From assembly GCA_019671135.1 (NCBI GenBank), contig JAHRHY010000020.1, positions 496,001 through 560,000 of the forward strand: a stretch of DNA of 64,000 nucleotides, read 5' to 3'. The DNA comes from Linnemannia hyalina. Its lineage: Eukaryota > Mortierellomycota > Mortierellomycetes > Mortierellales > Mortierellaceae. The notes beneath the pieces were generated by a model. It was not told the DNA's origin and did no database searches. It saw only the letters and a program-made list of their open reading frames with translations. This document shows positions 31,601 through 43,800 of this stretch, piece by piece; the stretch's first letter is position 1, and every line of letters begins with the position of its first letter. Both the position numbers and the translations under genes were made by a program.

Positions 31601-32273
31601 TCGATCAAGGATTTTTTTCCATTGACCCCTGCTCATGGAAACTCCGCCATGCGTGCACTGCCCTTGACAGCAGAAATCAATACCCATGGTCGTCACCCAC
31701 TGGTGGACATCAGCAACGACGGCAAGGACGTGGCGCAAAAAAACCCTTTGAACTCAAAGCCCTCCCTCAAGCGGCCCAAGCTCCACAAATAATCTCCATT
31801 GTCACCACTCTTCCTTGACTTTTTTTTTCTTTGTTATAGCTTACTCGACTCTGTATTACACAAATTTACTAGCTAGGTCTTGAAAACGAAAATAAACCTC
31901 AGTAAACGTAGAAGGTCTTGGACGTTACAATATCAATTGGCGTGAGACGGCATTACACTAATGTAAGGGGACTATAAATTATAGTATCAATCTGTCTGCA
32001 TGCACGCAAAAGAGAAAGATTATGACTCACTCACTTCCACTGCATTCTTCTCCCACAGCTTAAATCGCTGTGTCAACAAAAGATATTGATCAGGTTCCCT
32101 TTACAATTCGAAGTATTCGTTTTGTGGCCGAGGAACACAACAGCACCTGAGCATCGATGTCCACAGTGCTTTCACTTGTTCGTGTTGCTTTCTTCTGGAC
32201 CACACTGCAGAGACTGAAAATGAATACAGTCTTTTCCCCGACTAGAGAGAAGGGGAGGGTCTTTATTAAAAAA
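28682..32273 (+). mobile_element. 3.6 kb insertion carrying a zinc-finger/HNH-like gene
   Basis: The CRN-type reading frame stops making sense at 28681 and resumes after 32282. The sequence AAAGAACCA occurs at both edges (28673-28681 and 32274-32282), as a 9-bp target duplication would. The right edge is preceded by ATTAAAAAA (an A-run), the left edge by nothing special. I see no terminal inverted repeats. Inside is one multi-exon gene in the same orientation as the host gene. The unit could be a transposon of unknown type, a gene moved by a MULE-like element (9-bp duplication) or a repair insertion. Confidence 0.5.
28984..31541 (+). CDS. C2H2 zinc-finger protein with HNH-like domains
   Basis: Six exons can be joined: 28984-29488, 29563-29657, 29733-29990, 30087-30673, 30754-31299 and 31378-31541, all with GT-AG introns and matching phases. 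Exon 1 starts MEKIPAGRRSSGKK and has a clear C2H2 finger (WVCSFQGCGQRYTAQSSLRV then HHNKVH), followed by four more Cys/His clusters. Exon 3 has CSICG...NRHTVCNTC, a CxxC...NxxHxxCxxC arrangement as in HNH or zinc-ribbon nucleases. Exon 4 has CASCD...CKTCKC, then SSIDRTQFKDGV...YSHPD followed by VVACLRCNW, which resembles the SxDRxDxxxGY...N...C..CN core of HNH-fold endonucleases. An in-frame TAA (30639-30641) sits inside that last motif, so the protein ends there or the gene is freshly broken. Exon 6 has CMVCDQNPVPAW. The role is unknown; DNA binding plus nucleic-acid cleavage is an inference. Confidence 0.6.
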
Positions 32274-33657
32274 AAAGAACCAAATCCAATCCAAGTTCCG
32301 TCGTGGCTTTCTCACGCCTTTATCCGCGACGCTGAGCAACATGCAGGCAACCCTAGTGATACTTGGTACAGCACTCTCTTTGCAGGATGCCGATCATGTG
32401 TACTCGGCTGTTGGCAAACTCACCAACTTTACAAGAATAACGGACTTCCCACAATTCGACGAGGAGGATGTGAGCAAGATGCTCTCGGAGCTCGTCGACA
32501 TGTCAGACTATGAAATCCCGCCTGCCAAGCGGCGCAGGCTATCAGGGCGAGCCCGGTTTTCCATTGGTATCATCAACCGCCTCATCGCAACCGGCTCTAT
32601 CCAGAACTCCAAGCAAGTAACTCTGGAGAACGCCATTAATTACGCAATTGCGCATGTGATGAGTGGACTCCGGAGTGGGGTACGCACTATTCTCGAGAGC
32701 GACAAAACAGGCGAGGCAGCCCGGCTTCTATGTCGAATGGTCTTGGCCTATCACCTCCAAGATGCCAGAATATCGTTCTCGAGCCACCAGCAGGCCGACT
32801 TTGTGGACAAAGCCTTGTGTAGACTGCGACCACATCCTGATGGCATTCATTTGGTGATGGACGAGCTAATGGTGGTTGAGGCGGTGGAGGAGGAGCTAAA
32901 GGCTTTAGACAAGGATCCCGAGTTCTCGGAGTATCTGAATCAATTCTACCAGATTGTCACCAACTTTGGCGTGGCTTCAACCTCAAAGGGGGATGCACTG
33001 GAACCACTTGTCCGCCGATCACTTCAGCGCTTCAATGGTCTACGTCTCGTGGATCGTCCTTTCCTCCAAGGCATCGCCTTGCCCAAGTGGTGCGACAATC
33101 TCAGGCTTCAAATCGACGGGATCAACACGGCCAATGGATTTGGATATACCGACAGTGGCGTTGCCTCCGATCTTGCCTTTCTCACCGACCGTCCTCCGAA
33201 CAAGATGCTTATTGCCAAGTATGGCACACGTCCGGATGGAGCTTGGTTTTTCTCTGACAAACAGTACGCCGGCTCTCTTGCAATCAAGTTCTACAGCAGC
33301 TCTGTGCCCCGGAAGACGCATAAGGATAATGAGACCTCAAGCGACATTCGAAGTTGCTTCTTACAAAAGGACGGTACTACCTTGAACTCAACCTTGGCAA
33401 ACATTCGACGCGACTTTGTAGCTTCGGGTACTCCTTCCGACCTCAAGGGTATCCTCCGCATCCACCTCGAGTTCCCTGACGTCCAGTACGGTATGCCAGC
33501 TACCCATGTCTTGACAGACCCTATGACCGGCGACCAGGATGTGATGGTGTATATCAATCTTTCGAACATGGACGATTTTTTCTTTGAGGGCATCTCAGAG
33601 CACAAGGACGATATGGTCCGATTGAAAAAGGTCATTGGACTTGTCTGCAAGAAATAA
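32274..33657 (+). pseudogene. CRN-type NTPase gene, C-side part (after the insert)
   Basis: The frame is open from about 32283 (QIQSKFRRGFLTPLSATLSN) through the first ATG at 32341 to the stop at 33655-33657. QATLVILGTALSLQDADHVY fits a sensor region of the NTPase. A helical middle part follows (ENAINYAIAHVMSGLRSGVR), then a C-terminal region that is strongly conserved in such fungal proteins: DGAWFFSDKQYAGSLAIKFY, GILRIHLEFPDVQYGMPATH, DVMVYINLSNMDDFFFEGIS. Relative to the N-side part (28170-28681) the frame is off by one base even after the insert is set aside, so the gene may have been dead before the insertion. A shorter protein from the ATG at 32341 (438 residues) could in theory still be made. 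Confidence 0.75.
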
Positions 33658-33815
33658 ACACCTTTTGACTTGCAATCTTACCTTCACTCCTTTTCATATC
33701 TTATGTGATGCTTCTTTATTCGTATCGGCAGCAGAACGTGCGATGTTAGCTTTTGATACTTTATTTTTTCAGCTATTCACTCTCGTGTTCCTCACGATTA
33801 ATCATAGCTGATTTA

Positions 33816-34236
33816 ACATCGTGAGACAGCGAAGGCAAGCGCGGAAAAACATATTCAACGGCTCGTCAACAACATGCGCAATCAATACACCCGGACTCAG
33901 GAGGAGGTTAAAACAACTCTACGGCTAAATCTGCACTCATTCAGCAACATGACACTTATGTCCGATATCAATTATAATGAGCAGTTGGCGGTAAAAGACA
34001 TGCAGGAACAAATGAAGTCCTACTGCAAGGTGGCGCACAAACGGATTGTGGATGTATTACTTTTACAAACCATTGAGCGCCATTTGGTCAAGAGTGTCCA
34101 TCTTTATTTTGACATGCTGATCGCCGTGGACGACAACACCATCAGCCGTCTTATCGAGTCACCAGCAAAGCAGGCGCGACGCAAAGAATTGAATCACAAG
34201 GTGGATGTATTGAGAAGAAGCCTACTGGAGCTTTAG
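33816..34236 (+). pseudogene. Dynamin-family GTPase effector domain, orphan fragment
   Basis: The frame runs from about 33816 to a TAG at 34234-34236. The C-terminal half, CKVAHKRIVDVLLLQTIERH, YFDMLIAVDDNTISRLIESP and ARRKELNHKVDVLRRSLLEL, matches the GTPase effector domain that ends dynamin and Mx-like proteins. That domain forms the helical stalk bundle used in self-assembly. No GTPase domain lies upstream: an in-frame stop precedes it and the CRN-type gene ends at 33657. It is the 3' end of a gene left by rearrangement. Confidence 0.7.
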
Positions 34237-34739
34237 TCTACAATCAGGCAAGTGTAATGTAAATGATCGACTTTATGACAGGCCTCTAGTTATACATTTC
34301 TACTTTGCCCACAACGATTCCATGCTTATAGCCGGTCTTTTGTGCGGTCACTTATCAAACATTACTCGTTTGTCTTTCTTGGCTTTAATTCCTCTTGTCT
34401 TACCATCCAATTTTGATAGTCGGAATGTCGTGCTTATAACGAAAAAGAATGACTTTTTCATTAATATGTGCTCTGTACATATATATATATCCATGTCATA
34501 CGTTTGTACTGTACATCGTTTCATTCTTATGGTCATACGCCATGACAACCAGTTAATTTTAGAATACACTTTCATCATTATATTCCGCAGCAAGAAGTAA
34601 GCTTTCATCCGCTGCTCCGCTTGGTCAAATGACCGTCACCTTTTCTTTTGGATTGGGAATTGCATTCCCACATCCTAAAAAGGAAATGGGTGAAAGTTTA
34701 TTTGAGGCAGAGGTGGGAAAAAATTTCCCTTAGGTTTTA

Positions 34740-34778
34740 ATAACTGGCTTGTGGCAGCCAAGCGTTCATAGCGACGTT

Positions 34779-34814
<36 letters not shown>

Positions 34815-34873
34815 ACTGAAGCAGAATTCAGTAAGCGTTGGATTGTTCACCCACTAACAGGGAACAAGACCTG

Positions 34874-34914
<41 letters not shown>

Positions 34915-35185
34915 ATGAAATGTTGTTGCAATAGTAATTGAACTTAGTACGAGAGGAACCGTTCATTCGGATAATTGGTATTTGGGCCTGCCTGAGCAGG
35001 CAATGGCCCGAAGCTATCATCCGTTGGATTATGGCTGAACGCCTCTAAGTCAGAATCCGTGCTAGAACGCGACGATTACCGCCTTGTGCCATTTTTAGTT
35101 GAATACGAATAGATCCTCGGATCCTGAATCTTACGAACGTGGGATTATCTTGCAGAGCGGAAAGGCTTTGTGAGGTTCCTGCTAA
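34740..35185 (+). rRNA. 28S rRNA 3'-region fragment (pseudogene copy 4)
   Basis: It starts at ATAACTGGCTTGTGGCAGCC after the same ~19 bp that precede copy 1 (TTTCCCTTAGGTTTTA). It runs through the sarcin-ricin loop and GCCTCTAAGTCAGAATCCGT, and stops after GAGGTTCCTGCTAA, about 140 bp short of the 28S 3' end. It has small differences from copy 1 (for example CACTAACAGGGAACAAGACC). The unrelated sequence after it has many TTTACAA(G/T)GGTGTA-type motifs. Confidence 0.92.
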
Positions 35186-38100
35186 CAACGCGGAAATGCT
35201 TACAACCCTTGTAAATTAAATGTTTACAAGGGTGTATGAATGAACGTGTACAATGAGTAAAGATTCGATGAAAGGGGTCTTTTACATTAGTGTAAGGCGC
35301 ACTCGACGAGTGAATAAACACACATAGGTAAGCATTTCATAAAATGAAGGTCGTACAACCCAGTAAGGCTCTGGTTTTTTTGGAATGTTTACAATGGTGT
35401 ATCAATTAGCCCCAAATCCATTTTTTACATACATGTAGGAACATACAGAATCGCCTTTTCTTACCCCATTGTAAACAAAGCCCGATTCTGCCTCCTTTAC
35501 AACTGAGTAAGGATTACAGCAGAATAGAGGAGGTTTCTATTTGCCGACAATTGGTCTAATCCTGGCTTGACCAGCGCTGCTGGATGCCTTAAGCGTCATT
35601 TGACTAGGCGACTCTTATCTGCGAACTGTCCATTTTTTTTTGCTTCTTTGATTTGACAGAAAGCAACAAAAGGTGTTTGACGCCTTGAGTGTCCATTTTA
35701 CTGGTGAAATTGTTTTTGTCTTGAGGATGCTAGCCATCTTGACCTGACTTTTACATACTTTTTTACACTCATTTTTACACCCGTTCATACTTGAACCTGG
35801 CCAGAGTCGAGACACAAATTAGCCTCATCTTCCAGGCCTCTTCTGCACATGAACCGTCATTCGCTTTGTCTTCTTTTCAGATCTCGTCTCTTTCTTCATT
35901 CTCTCTTTATATTCAAACACAAGGAAACAAGGCCAAATCAACTGTTCCACCAAGCTCAGGATCCTATACAGTCCTTGTTTGCTCGTTTGTTTCTTTGTCA
36001 AATATGTCATACAGGGCAAATAAAATTAGCAAAATATAGTTTATTCTTCGAAGTATCTTATGCCTTGCCGTCCGTGTAATTCTGCACTCAAAGAGGAGGT
36101 GACTACAGGGAGAGGTGCCAAGGACCTGATTGTGCATCTAAAGGTAGAAGAGAATAAGAATTGGTGAGAGATGAATGGTAGAAGGGGAGGTTAAAGGAGG
36201 ACAGAGGGAAGGTGAAGGGGAGTAGAGGGGAGCAGCTAGAGGGGGGTAGAGGGAAAGGGGGAAGGGCGGTAAGAGAAAGAAAAGAGTGAAGGAGAAAGGG
36301 AGACAAGGGATAACGTGCGTGGAGGGAATGGGGGGACGGATGGAGGGATAAAGAGGAAGAGGACAGTTGAGTGTCGTGAGGCGGTATAGTGAATATGAAT
36401 AATGCCGATTACGACAACAGAGAAAAGGAAAATGGAACAGAAGGGTGGAAAAGTCCAATTCGGATTGCACCTCTTTTTAAAAGGGTGTAAGAATTCTCGA
36501 CAGTTGAGCTGTGTACAATGAGTCGTGTTCTGATGACAGTCGTCCCTCTCTCCCCTTCCTCTCCGCTCCCTGTATCTCTCATTTCGTAAACTTGCATCCG
36601 TGCACACGGGTGCTTCGAAAAGATAGAAAACAGAGAAAGGCAAGCGATACTAATCACCTGCATGCTCTTTTCTTGCCCACACAATTATACATAAGAAAAA
36701 CAATTAAGCAAAAACAACAGGGATGAGGTAGCAGGAATGAGTGGTTAAGTTAAGGAACAACCACCTCCACCATCAATCCAACAGAAAAACAAAAGATGGT
36801 GAGGGACAGAACGAGAGGAAGTCAAGGAGGGACGATGCAAGATTTCAAATAGACAACTTCCTCCAACTCGTGTTATAAAAAAAGAGAAAATTGGGCGAAA
36901 ACATGTGCTTACGTCGCTCTTTTTTTTTTTTTTTTTTTTTTTTGTTTTCTTCCTTTACAAAGTGGTCAAAGCATAACGGCGCGAATGGGCCTCCATAACC
37001 TTATACTTTTCTTAGGCCTGGATCTTGATAGAAACAACAAGGTGTACGACCAAGGACGAATATCCCCAAATGAAAAGCTAGTGCGGGTGAGAGAGAGGGC
37101 GAAAGGCAAGCTCGTGAGAACTCAGAATACGAACCTTGCAGACTAAGAGACCTGGGACCAAAGGGTGTATGATGTGATGTATGCATGTACGAGCCTTGAT
37201 GAGTATTTTTTTTTCTTTCAATTATGTTTGAGTGGAATCCTTTCCCCTGTTGCGGTACGGGGTTTTTATTTCTATTTTACCCCGTCTTTTTATGTAACGA
37301 AGAAGTACTGCTAGCGACCACATCACCACATGGCAGATGGTCGCTGCTCAACTACCACCTCCGTGATTGTTTATAATAATTATCATCTCCGTGATTATTT
37401 ACCACCTCTGTGATTAGCTATCACCTCCGTGGTTAAATATCACTCCAGTGGTGTAAAACAATAAAACAACTCTTTTCTTCTCGTTGACTTAGACCCCATA
37501 CTTTCCGCCCCTTATTTTCCTTGACTCTGGTCCAGCAATTGCATGGCCGATATGGGCGATACCAACCGGTATCGCCATATGTTTGCTCGCAATCACGTGC
37601 ATAACACGCTCGGCCTCGGCCCTCGATGAAAAAGGAGATGGAAGTGTGTGCGTGTGTGTGTGTGTGTGTGTGTGCGTGTGTGTGTGTGAGAGAGAGAGGG
37701 CGAGACAGAGAGGACATGAATGACTGAGGGACTCGAAAGAGAAAAGGGTGTGAGAAGTATGGGGGTAGAATTAACGAGAAGAAAGAGTGTGTTTTCTTTA
37801 TTTTGCACCACAAAGCAGATAATAAGCAGTATCGGCTGTGTGGCGTGATCGGTTGAGCGTTTCTTCGTTAAATAAAAAGGGATAAATAAAAATAAACCCG
37901 TACCACAACAGGTGCACATGTTTGCACAGGCCCTTCATTGATTTTCCTTCCACTTTCTTGACCACATCCTCTTTCCTTTATTCCCTCGCTTGCCTCTTTT
38001 TTTTTTCTTTGATTCTGGCGAAGCAACTGCTTGGCCGATATGAGTAATACCCAATTGGTATCGCCATCTATTTACTCACAACCACGTACATGGTACGCTC

Positions 38101-38320
38101 GCCCGCGCCGAAGCCAACAGGACCACATCAGAAGAAGCAGAATTGCGTTTATCCTTGCAATGCACACCCAACGAACCACAAAATAATCTCGTACAATAAC
38201 GACATCTATATCTCTTTTTCTTTTTCTGTTTATTTTCATACTGTTCATAAGCAAACCAATTCCAACACTTCCATATCACAACAGCAGAAAAGTATTCTAA
38301 ACACATTTCCACTCATAACT
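35186..38320. other. Long non-coding stretch with simple repeats
   Basis: 35190-35550 has repeated TTTACAA(C/G/T)-type motifs, including the inverted pair ACAACCCTTGTAAA / TTTACAAGGGTGTA at about 35201-35235. 36110-36370 is a purine-rich run on the plus strand, 36919-36942 a T-run, and 37645-37700 a (GT)n/(GA)n microsatellite. CACCTCCGTG(A/G)TTA recurs three or four times at 37360-37450. Sequences around 37530-37620 and 38020-38110 are similar (CAATTGC(A)TGG / CAACTGCTTGG, then GGTATCGCCAT), a diverged direct repeat. No protein-like frame is seen. Confidence 0.5.
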
Positions 38321-38326
38321 CCTTCG

Positions 38327-39444
38327 ATGCCTACCGTTCTCTGCCCACACTTTGATCGAAGACTTTGCCGGGTCCCTCCGGAGGGACAAACCGAGGAGCA
38401 TAACAAGAGATACCATGAGAAGATTGCGGTTCTCGTTCAACGACCCGGACTCCCCGATATCATGGTTGAACGCAGCGAGGAACACGATAATCATTATCCA
38501 TGTCCGTCCACCCAATGCCAAGTAACCACCAATGTTCGTCAGAATGTGTTGAAGCACATTGCTGTCTGCCGTTTTGTACGTGCCGATGACACCGCTCGCT
38601 TCCGTTTACTCCGCCAACAACTAGGACGACAGCAGCGGGCGCGTCAGGCTCCCTACCCAGCGACAAGTGCCTCTTCAAGCGCAAGTTCAGGCCATCGAGC
38701 TCCCATGAATCCATTTCTACAGCCCGACATCGACATGGACGGCTCCAACGAGGAGCAAGTGCAAGGCATGGTTCGGTTCCAGAACACCGTTATGACCCTT
38801 CTTGGGTACAGTCAGATGGGGTCTGAGCGGCTCTATCAGATCGAGGACAGCATCGATAGTCTCAAGACCGACCTTTCGACATCGTTTAAACAACTAATGG
38901 ATAATAACAAGGACCTTTCCGCCAAGCAAAACAAGATCTTTGACAACACTGTGAAACTGATGAACATGACTGAGGGACTGCTTAACAGGATCGAGAAGTT
39001 CACATTTGAGAGGCCTGGGTGGCAGACAGGTAAACACTTGATCTCTTTAGACATGTGGCTGTGTATTTTCTCAAGTTAACATAACTCTTCGTTTTTTTTT
39101 TCTTCTCAGATTCACAGGAAGGATTCAGCATGCCAGGAAGTTCTGTCGATGGACGCTTTGGGCTTGGTGTCGACCCGAGACGCTACATCCCGCATCTTGA
39201 TGACCACGATCAAGTTATCTCAGAGTCCGAGTCCCCAGAGTATGAAAATAGCATGGAAAGAAACATGGCGCAGGCTCAAGTTATTGCACGCCACAATGAG
39301 GAATTCTCGCGTGGAATGGATGGAGAAGAGAATGAAATGAACACAGTAAAGGTGAAGAAGGACTCACACGACATGGAGGATGCAGCTGAGGAGATGGGGG
39401 AAGTGCATAAGGAGGAGGATGTGAAGGAGGAGGCGGAGGAGTGA
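38327..39444 (+). CDS. Hypothetical protein with Cys/His N-terminus and coiled coil
   Basis: Two exons: 38327-39029 and 39110-39444, with a GTAAAC...TTCTCAG intron of 80 bp. The N-terminus has possible zinc-binding pairs (VLCPHF...HNKRYH and YPCPSTQCQ...LKHIAVC), like two loose C2H2 units. A Gln/Arg/Ser-rich linker follows, then a predicted coiled coil (MVRFQNTVMTLLGYSQMGSE to LLNRIEKFTFERPGW). Exon 2 is acidic and ends in an EEDVKEEAEE tail. Family unknown. A DNA- or protein-binding role is possible. The start is the ATG at 38327, the first Met before the Cys pair. Confidence 0.6.
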
Positions 39445-39449
39445 GAGGA

Positions 39450-40880
39450 AGTGCGCAAAGGAGAGAGTGTAAAGGAGGAGAAGGCTATATGCAAACAACA
39501 AGAGTCGTCCTGAACAACGGCTCATCCCCACCATCATGCTTGTTATTTTTCTGATTACGTTTGACCATATAATACAATATAAACCCTCTTCTTGCAAAAC
39601 CTTTTTGTGTGAACATATTGGAGACAATGTTTAAGGTCCACAATGCTAGCATAGAACGTCCTTGGTGTAGATAGCATCCGTATTGTCTCTCGAATCCTCC
39701 ATCCCTCCTTCCTCGTCAAAGCAACAATTGCCTTCTTTTCCTCCTTTCTTTTTTCACTTTTCCCCTTCCCCCATCTCTTTTCTTACCCTCCCACCTTCTT
39801 TTCGCTCTTTCACTGACTAGGAGATGGTGCACTGAGGAGTTTCGTCTGTAGTCGTTTACTTCCAAATGCTTCTTTGTACTACTTTCTAGAGAAATAACTT
39901 AAAATCGCGTACTATCAAAAAAGAAAAAAACAAACCCTCCTTTCAAAGTCCTTGGCACCAACGCCTTTACACATTGCAGATGGTTCTCTTTCCCTGTGCC
40001 GTTGACCCATTCAGTATTCACTCTCGACCTATGCCAACCACTCTGATACCGAGAGTAAAACTCAGCTCGGTCAAAAGTACACTTATTGACACATAAACAC
40101 AGTTGATCAACAGGCCTTACCCGTCTACAAGTGCGTGTTACGATTCTAAGATAGTCAAAAGGCACACATTCCGTACTTTTACTTGGGCTTGGGGGGGAGC
40201 CTGTCACAGAATACCACAAAGAAAAGATAGTGTCGTCCACAGTACAAACGTAGCAAACAATGTACAAGAACAATGACGACGACTGCTCGACATGCCCCCT
40301 CCGCTTCCTCTTGATATCCATTTCTCCTGCGGCAAACCCTTGACAAATACAAAATAGACTCCAAATAAGAATAAGAACCACCCATCCCTTAACTACGATC
40401 GGCAACGGTGTCTTATTTTTTTTATAATCACACAAAGCAGCACATATGAAACCGTCGAAAGAAGAGTTTCCCTAACCATACTAATATCGGGTGGGCGCGC
40501 AGCTACGAGAATAAAGGGCCCGCAAAGAAAGCGTGGTCCACAAACCAGTTACTTTTCGCCTAAATTCCCTACGCTTCTTCATTTCTTCCCTTCTCCCGCT
40601 GCCAAAACACGACCGTAGACACATCCTTTACCCATCTGTTAACACCCGCAGCACGATACACATCCCTGATTTGCTCCCTTCTTCAACCCACTCAAACATT
40701 TCCTTCTTTCGCCATCTTACAACCTCAATTTAGACCATGTCAAAGTCTTGTATTTGAATAAATAACAAAATCATATAATATCATATGTCTTTAATTGAGT
40801 ATTCTTCTGGCTTCATTCTCTTGCTTCATCCTTCTCCATTTTTTCGCCTCCTCCTCAACCCTTTCTCTTCCTTCACATTC
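39450..40880. other. Intergenic stretch, nothing recognised
   Basis: CT-rich and A/T-rich sequence between two convergent genes. Open frames here (for example on the minus strand at 39899-40435) lack recognisable motifs. Confidence 0.4.
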
Positions 40881-40884
40881 ACCA

Positions 40885-43800
40885 TTACTGGTCAGGGGCA
40901 TCCATACTCCTGCTTCTCTGCCTTCTTGAACCTCGCCCCTCGCCGGACTTTGACTTTGGCCCTCTCTGCATCTTCTTTGGCAAGTCTACCTCCTCAACAT
41001 CACCGCCGTCGCTGCCATCATCGTCTCCCGTTCTTGTTCGTTTGACAGCAGCGCGAACACCATTTCCATTGGCTGTTGTAGAACTGGTCGCCTTGGTCGC
41101 TTTGGTCGCCTTGGTCGCTTTGGTCGCTTTGGTCGCCTTGGTCGCTTTGGTCGCTTTGGTCGCTTGGCTTGCTGCACCAGTGATAATAGTCTTGCTTGCT
41201 TTCTTGATGGCCTTGGACTTCCAACCGTGCGGAAGGCTGACTCCACGTGGACGACCTTCTCCTTTCCGGTCACTTTCGGTTCCATCGACTATACTGTCTA
41301 GATCCAATCCCTTGCTCAAATCTGCGCCTACGGTTCCAGGCTCTTGTGACTGTTGAACTAGAAGGCGAGCACCCTCTTCAAGAGCTTGCATCGTCTCCGC
41401 GATCCCGTCCAGCTTAATGGTGTTTTTGACGAGACTTTTGGCGGAGATAAGGATCCTGTTCCCTGGGACTTTGGGTTGTGTTGAATGAAGAGCAATAGGT
41501 GGAGGTCGAAGGATAGAGTTAGGGTCGTCCATAAAGGTGTCGATGGATAGATCCGTGCCGACCGGGTCTTTGCTGGCACCCTCGTTGACTGTTACCGTCT
41601 GTGCACGGAGGAAAGGTTTGACGGAGAGTTGTTGCTTGAGGTTCGGATCAAATTGTTTTCCCTCTTTGTACCAGCGTGGCAGAATCATGCAAGGGTGAAA
41701 AAGGAATCGTGCATCCTCCATCATCAAACAAAAGAAATGTCTACAAACAATGCCCTTATTCTGTTGCAAAGCGCAGGTACAGAAGTAGGTGCGGTTTGTT
41801 CGTAAGATCACATACTCTGGGCGCGTGCCTTTTCCTGTGTCAGCCATAGAAGAGACACGGAAAACCCCTTCCGATGTGTGCCTGGGGATGGACGTGAGCA
41901 AAGCATGAACCGAGCCACGCTGAAGTTGTTCAGCGCGGGATAGTTTTGACTGGAGGGAGTGTTTGGAATAAACCAGCGATTAGTGCATTTTCCTTTGTGT
42001 TACATAAACCAAGGAAAAAATGCTTGAAAAAGTAGCAAAGAGGATAAAATTAAGGCAAAGATGATAAAAATAAGGCAAAGGATCATTACAAAACTCACCA
42101 AGCAAAATTCACCATCCTGGACATAAGGAACCGCTCCGAAATTAACGACTGTGAACTTGAGGCCAAAGGAGTAATCCATCTCGGTTCGCAGCTGACCTTG
42201 GGCCCACTGGCTGAGGAATACCTTGCTGGCATCGAGGACTTGACCAAAGATATCGTAAGTCGTATCGCTGACGCCCAAGCGTCTCACCGGTCTGGCGTCA
42301 TTCGGATCATTCGACAAAATGGTGAAGAGATCGATCTCATCTTCAATCTTGTTCATGATCGCTTTGAACAGATCCGATAGGGAAGTCTTGCTGTTATGCA
42401 GAAACATCTTGAGGACATCGTGGTTCTTTTCGACGCGCTGCGTGGAGCGCATCCCTGCGGTGAAAGAGGCTTGCACCCATGGTCCTGCCCAGAAATGACG
42501 ACGGTTGTAAAGCCTTGCAAGATGTACTCCAACTTCGCCAGACTCGAGAGTATCACGCTCCTGTACGGACAAGATGGGGTCAGCAGCGATGTGGGAAGTG
42601 GCGACGTTTACTGGAGTGGAAAGGTTGGGTGGAGTGGAGAGGCTGGGTAGAGCGTTGAGGTTGTTGTTGCTGTCGTTTTCGTTGACGATGGTAGTGGCGA
42701 TGGTGGCAGTATCAAAGCTAGGAGTAATAGTAGAGGTGATAGAGATGCCAAAGCCGTCTCCTCCAAAGTTTTGAAGGATGCGAGCCCAGATGCGTTCAAA
42801 CTCGCCGGCTGTTAAGGCACAACAGGCGGCTTTGAACATACTGAAAAAGTGATTGTATCTCTCTTTCAATCTGCAAGACAAATGCTTCCTCAGATTTTCC
42901 TGGATATGCCATATGCAATTAATCACATGGACACCCTGAAACACCAAAGGAAGCGTTCTATCCATTGCCGCATCTTGATCAACCATCATAACCTTTGGCA
43001 GTAGTCCTTCGGTTGCCTCTTGAAGCTTGGAGAGAACCCATTTGTAGTCGTCTTTTGTCTCATGACGAGATAGAGCGGTCGCAACGAGTCGTGTCTTGAA
43101 TTCACAATCGACGACCACAAAGTTGTGCAGCGGGAGGCCAAGGCGATTGGTGCGATAAGTATTGTCATGCACTAGCACATCACCATAGCGACGGAAAAGA
43201 TCCCTCTGTCCTGGGGTCATCCAAAAGACCCGGACAAGCTGGTTCTTGTCATCAACATCGGTGGCAATATACCATCCCTTCTCCTGATTTGCCCTCATAC
43301 ATAAAGCGATTAGGAGCTGGACCGTCTGAGGAATCTGGATTGCATGGAGTAAAGTCCTAAACTCCTTTAGACGGTTGAGGACCTTTTTTTTTTTTTTTTT
43401 GTATAGAGATAAAATGTGTATGAGAAAATTGATTTAAGTCAAAATGTAAAGTTGTCGCTCAAACCGTAACTGTCCACAACGATACCTGATATTTGCAGAA
43501 CTTTGCATCCCGAAATTCGATACGCAAAATGTCCAGTGTTTGCTTGTATGACAGTCGAATTTGGGCACATTTCCCAATAGACGCGATCATAGGGGCCGTC
43601 AAGGGGTTGGTTCGGCCGAGATTAAAATCGAACTGGTGCTCACAGTGATCGAGGTTGAAGGAGGTGATGTGGTACTGAGGAGCAATGGACAGAGGGGAAG
43701 ATATGCTGATCGCGTATGGGCAACCACAACGTGGACTCTCACGCTTGTTGTGCTGTCGATCCTCGTCGGCAACTTTCTTGGATTTATAGAACCCAAAGAA

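Noticed and set aside
31400..31792. Alternative last exon of the zinc-finger gene (130-codon frame ending in LKRPKLHK)
   Set aside because: It overlaps the frame with CMVCDQNPVPAW, which fits the exon 6 phase and Cys pattern better; it could still be a real alternative end, but I cannot support it.
36103..36643. Minus-strand frames in the purine-rich stretch
   Set aside because: Pro/Ser/Leu-rich translation of a simple-sequence tract.
41080..41170. Possible CRISPR-like regular repeat
   Set aside because: A 9-bp in-frame coding repeat without spacers in a eukaryotic transposase gene.
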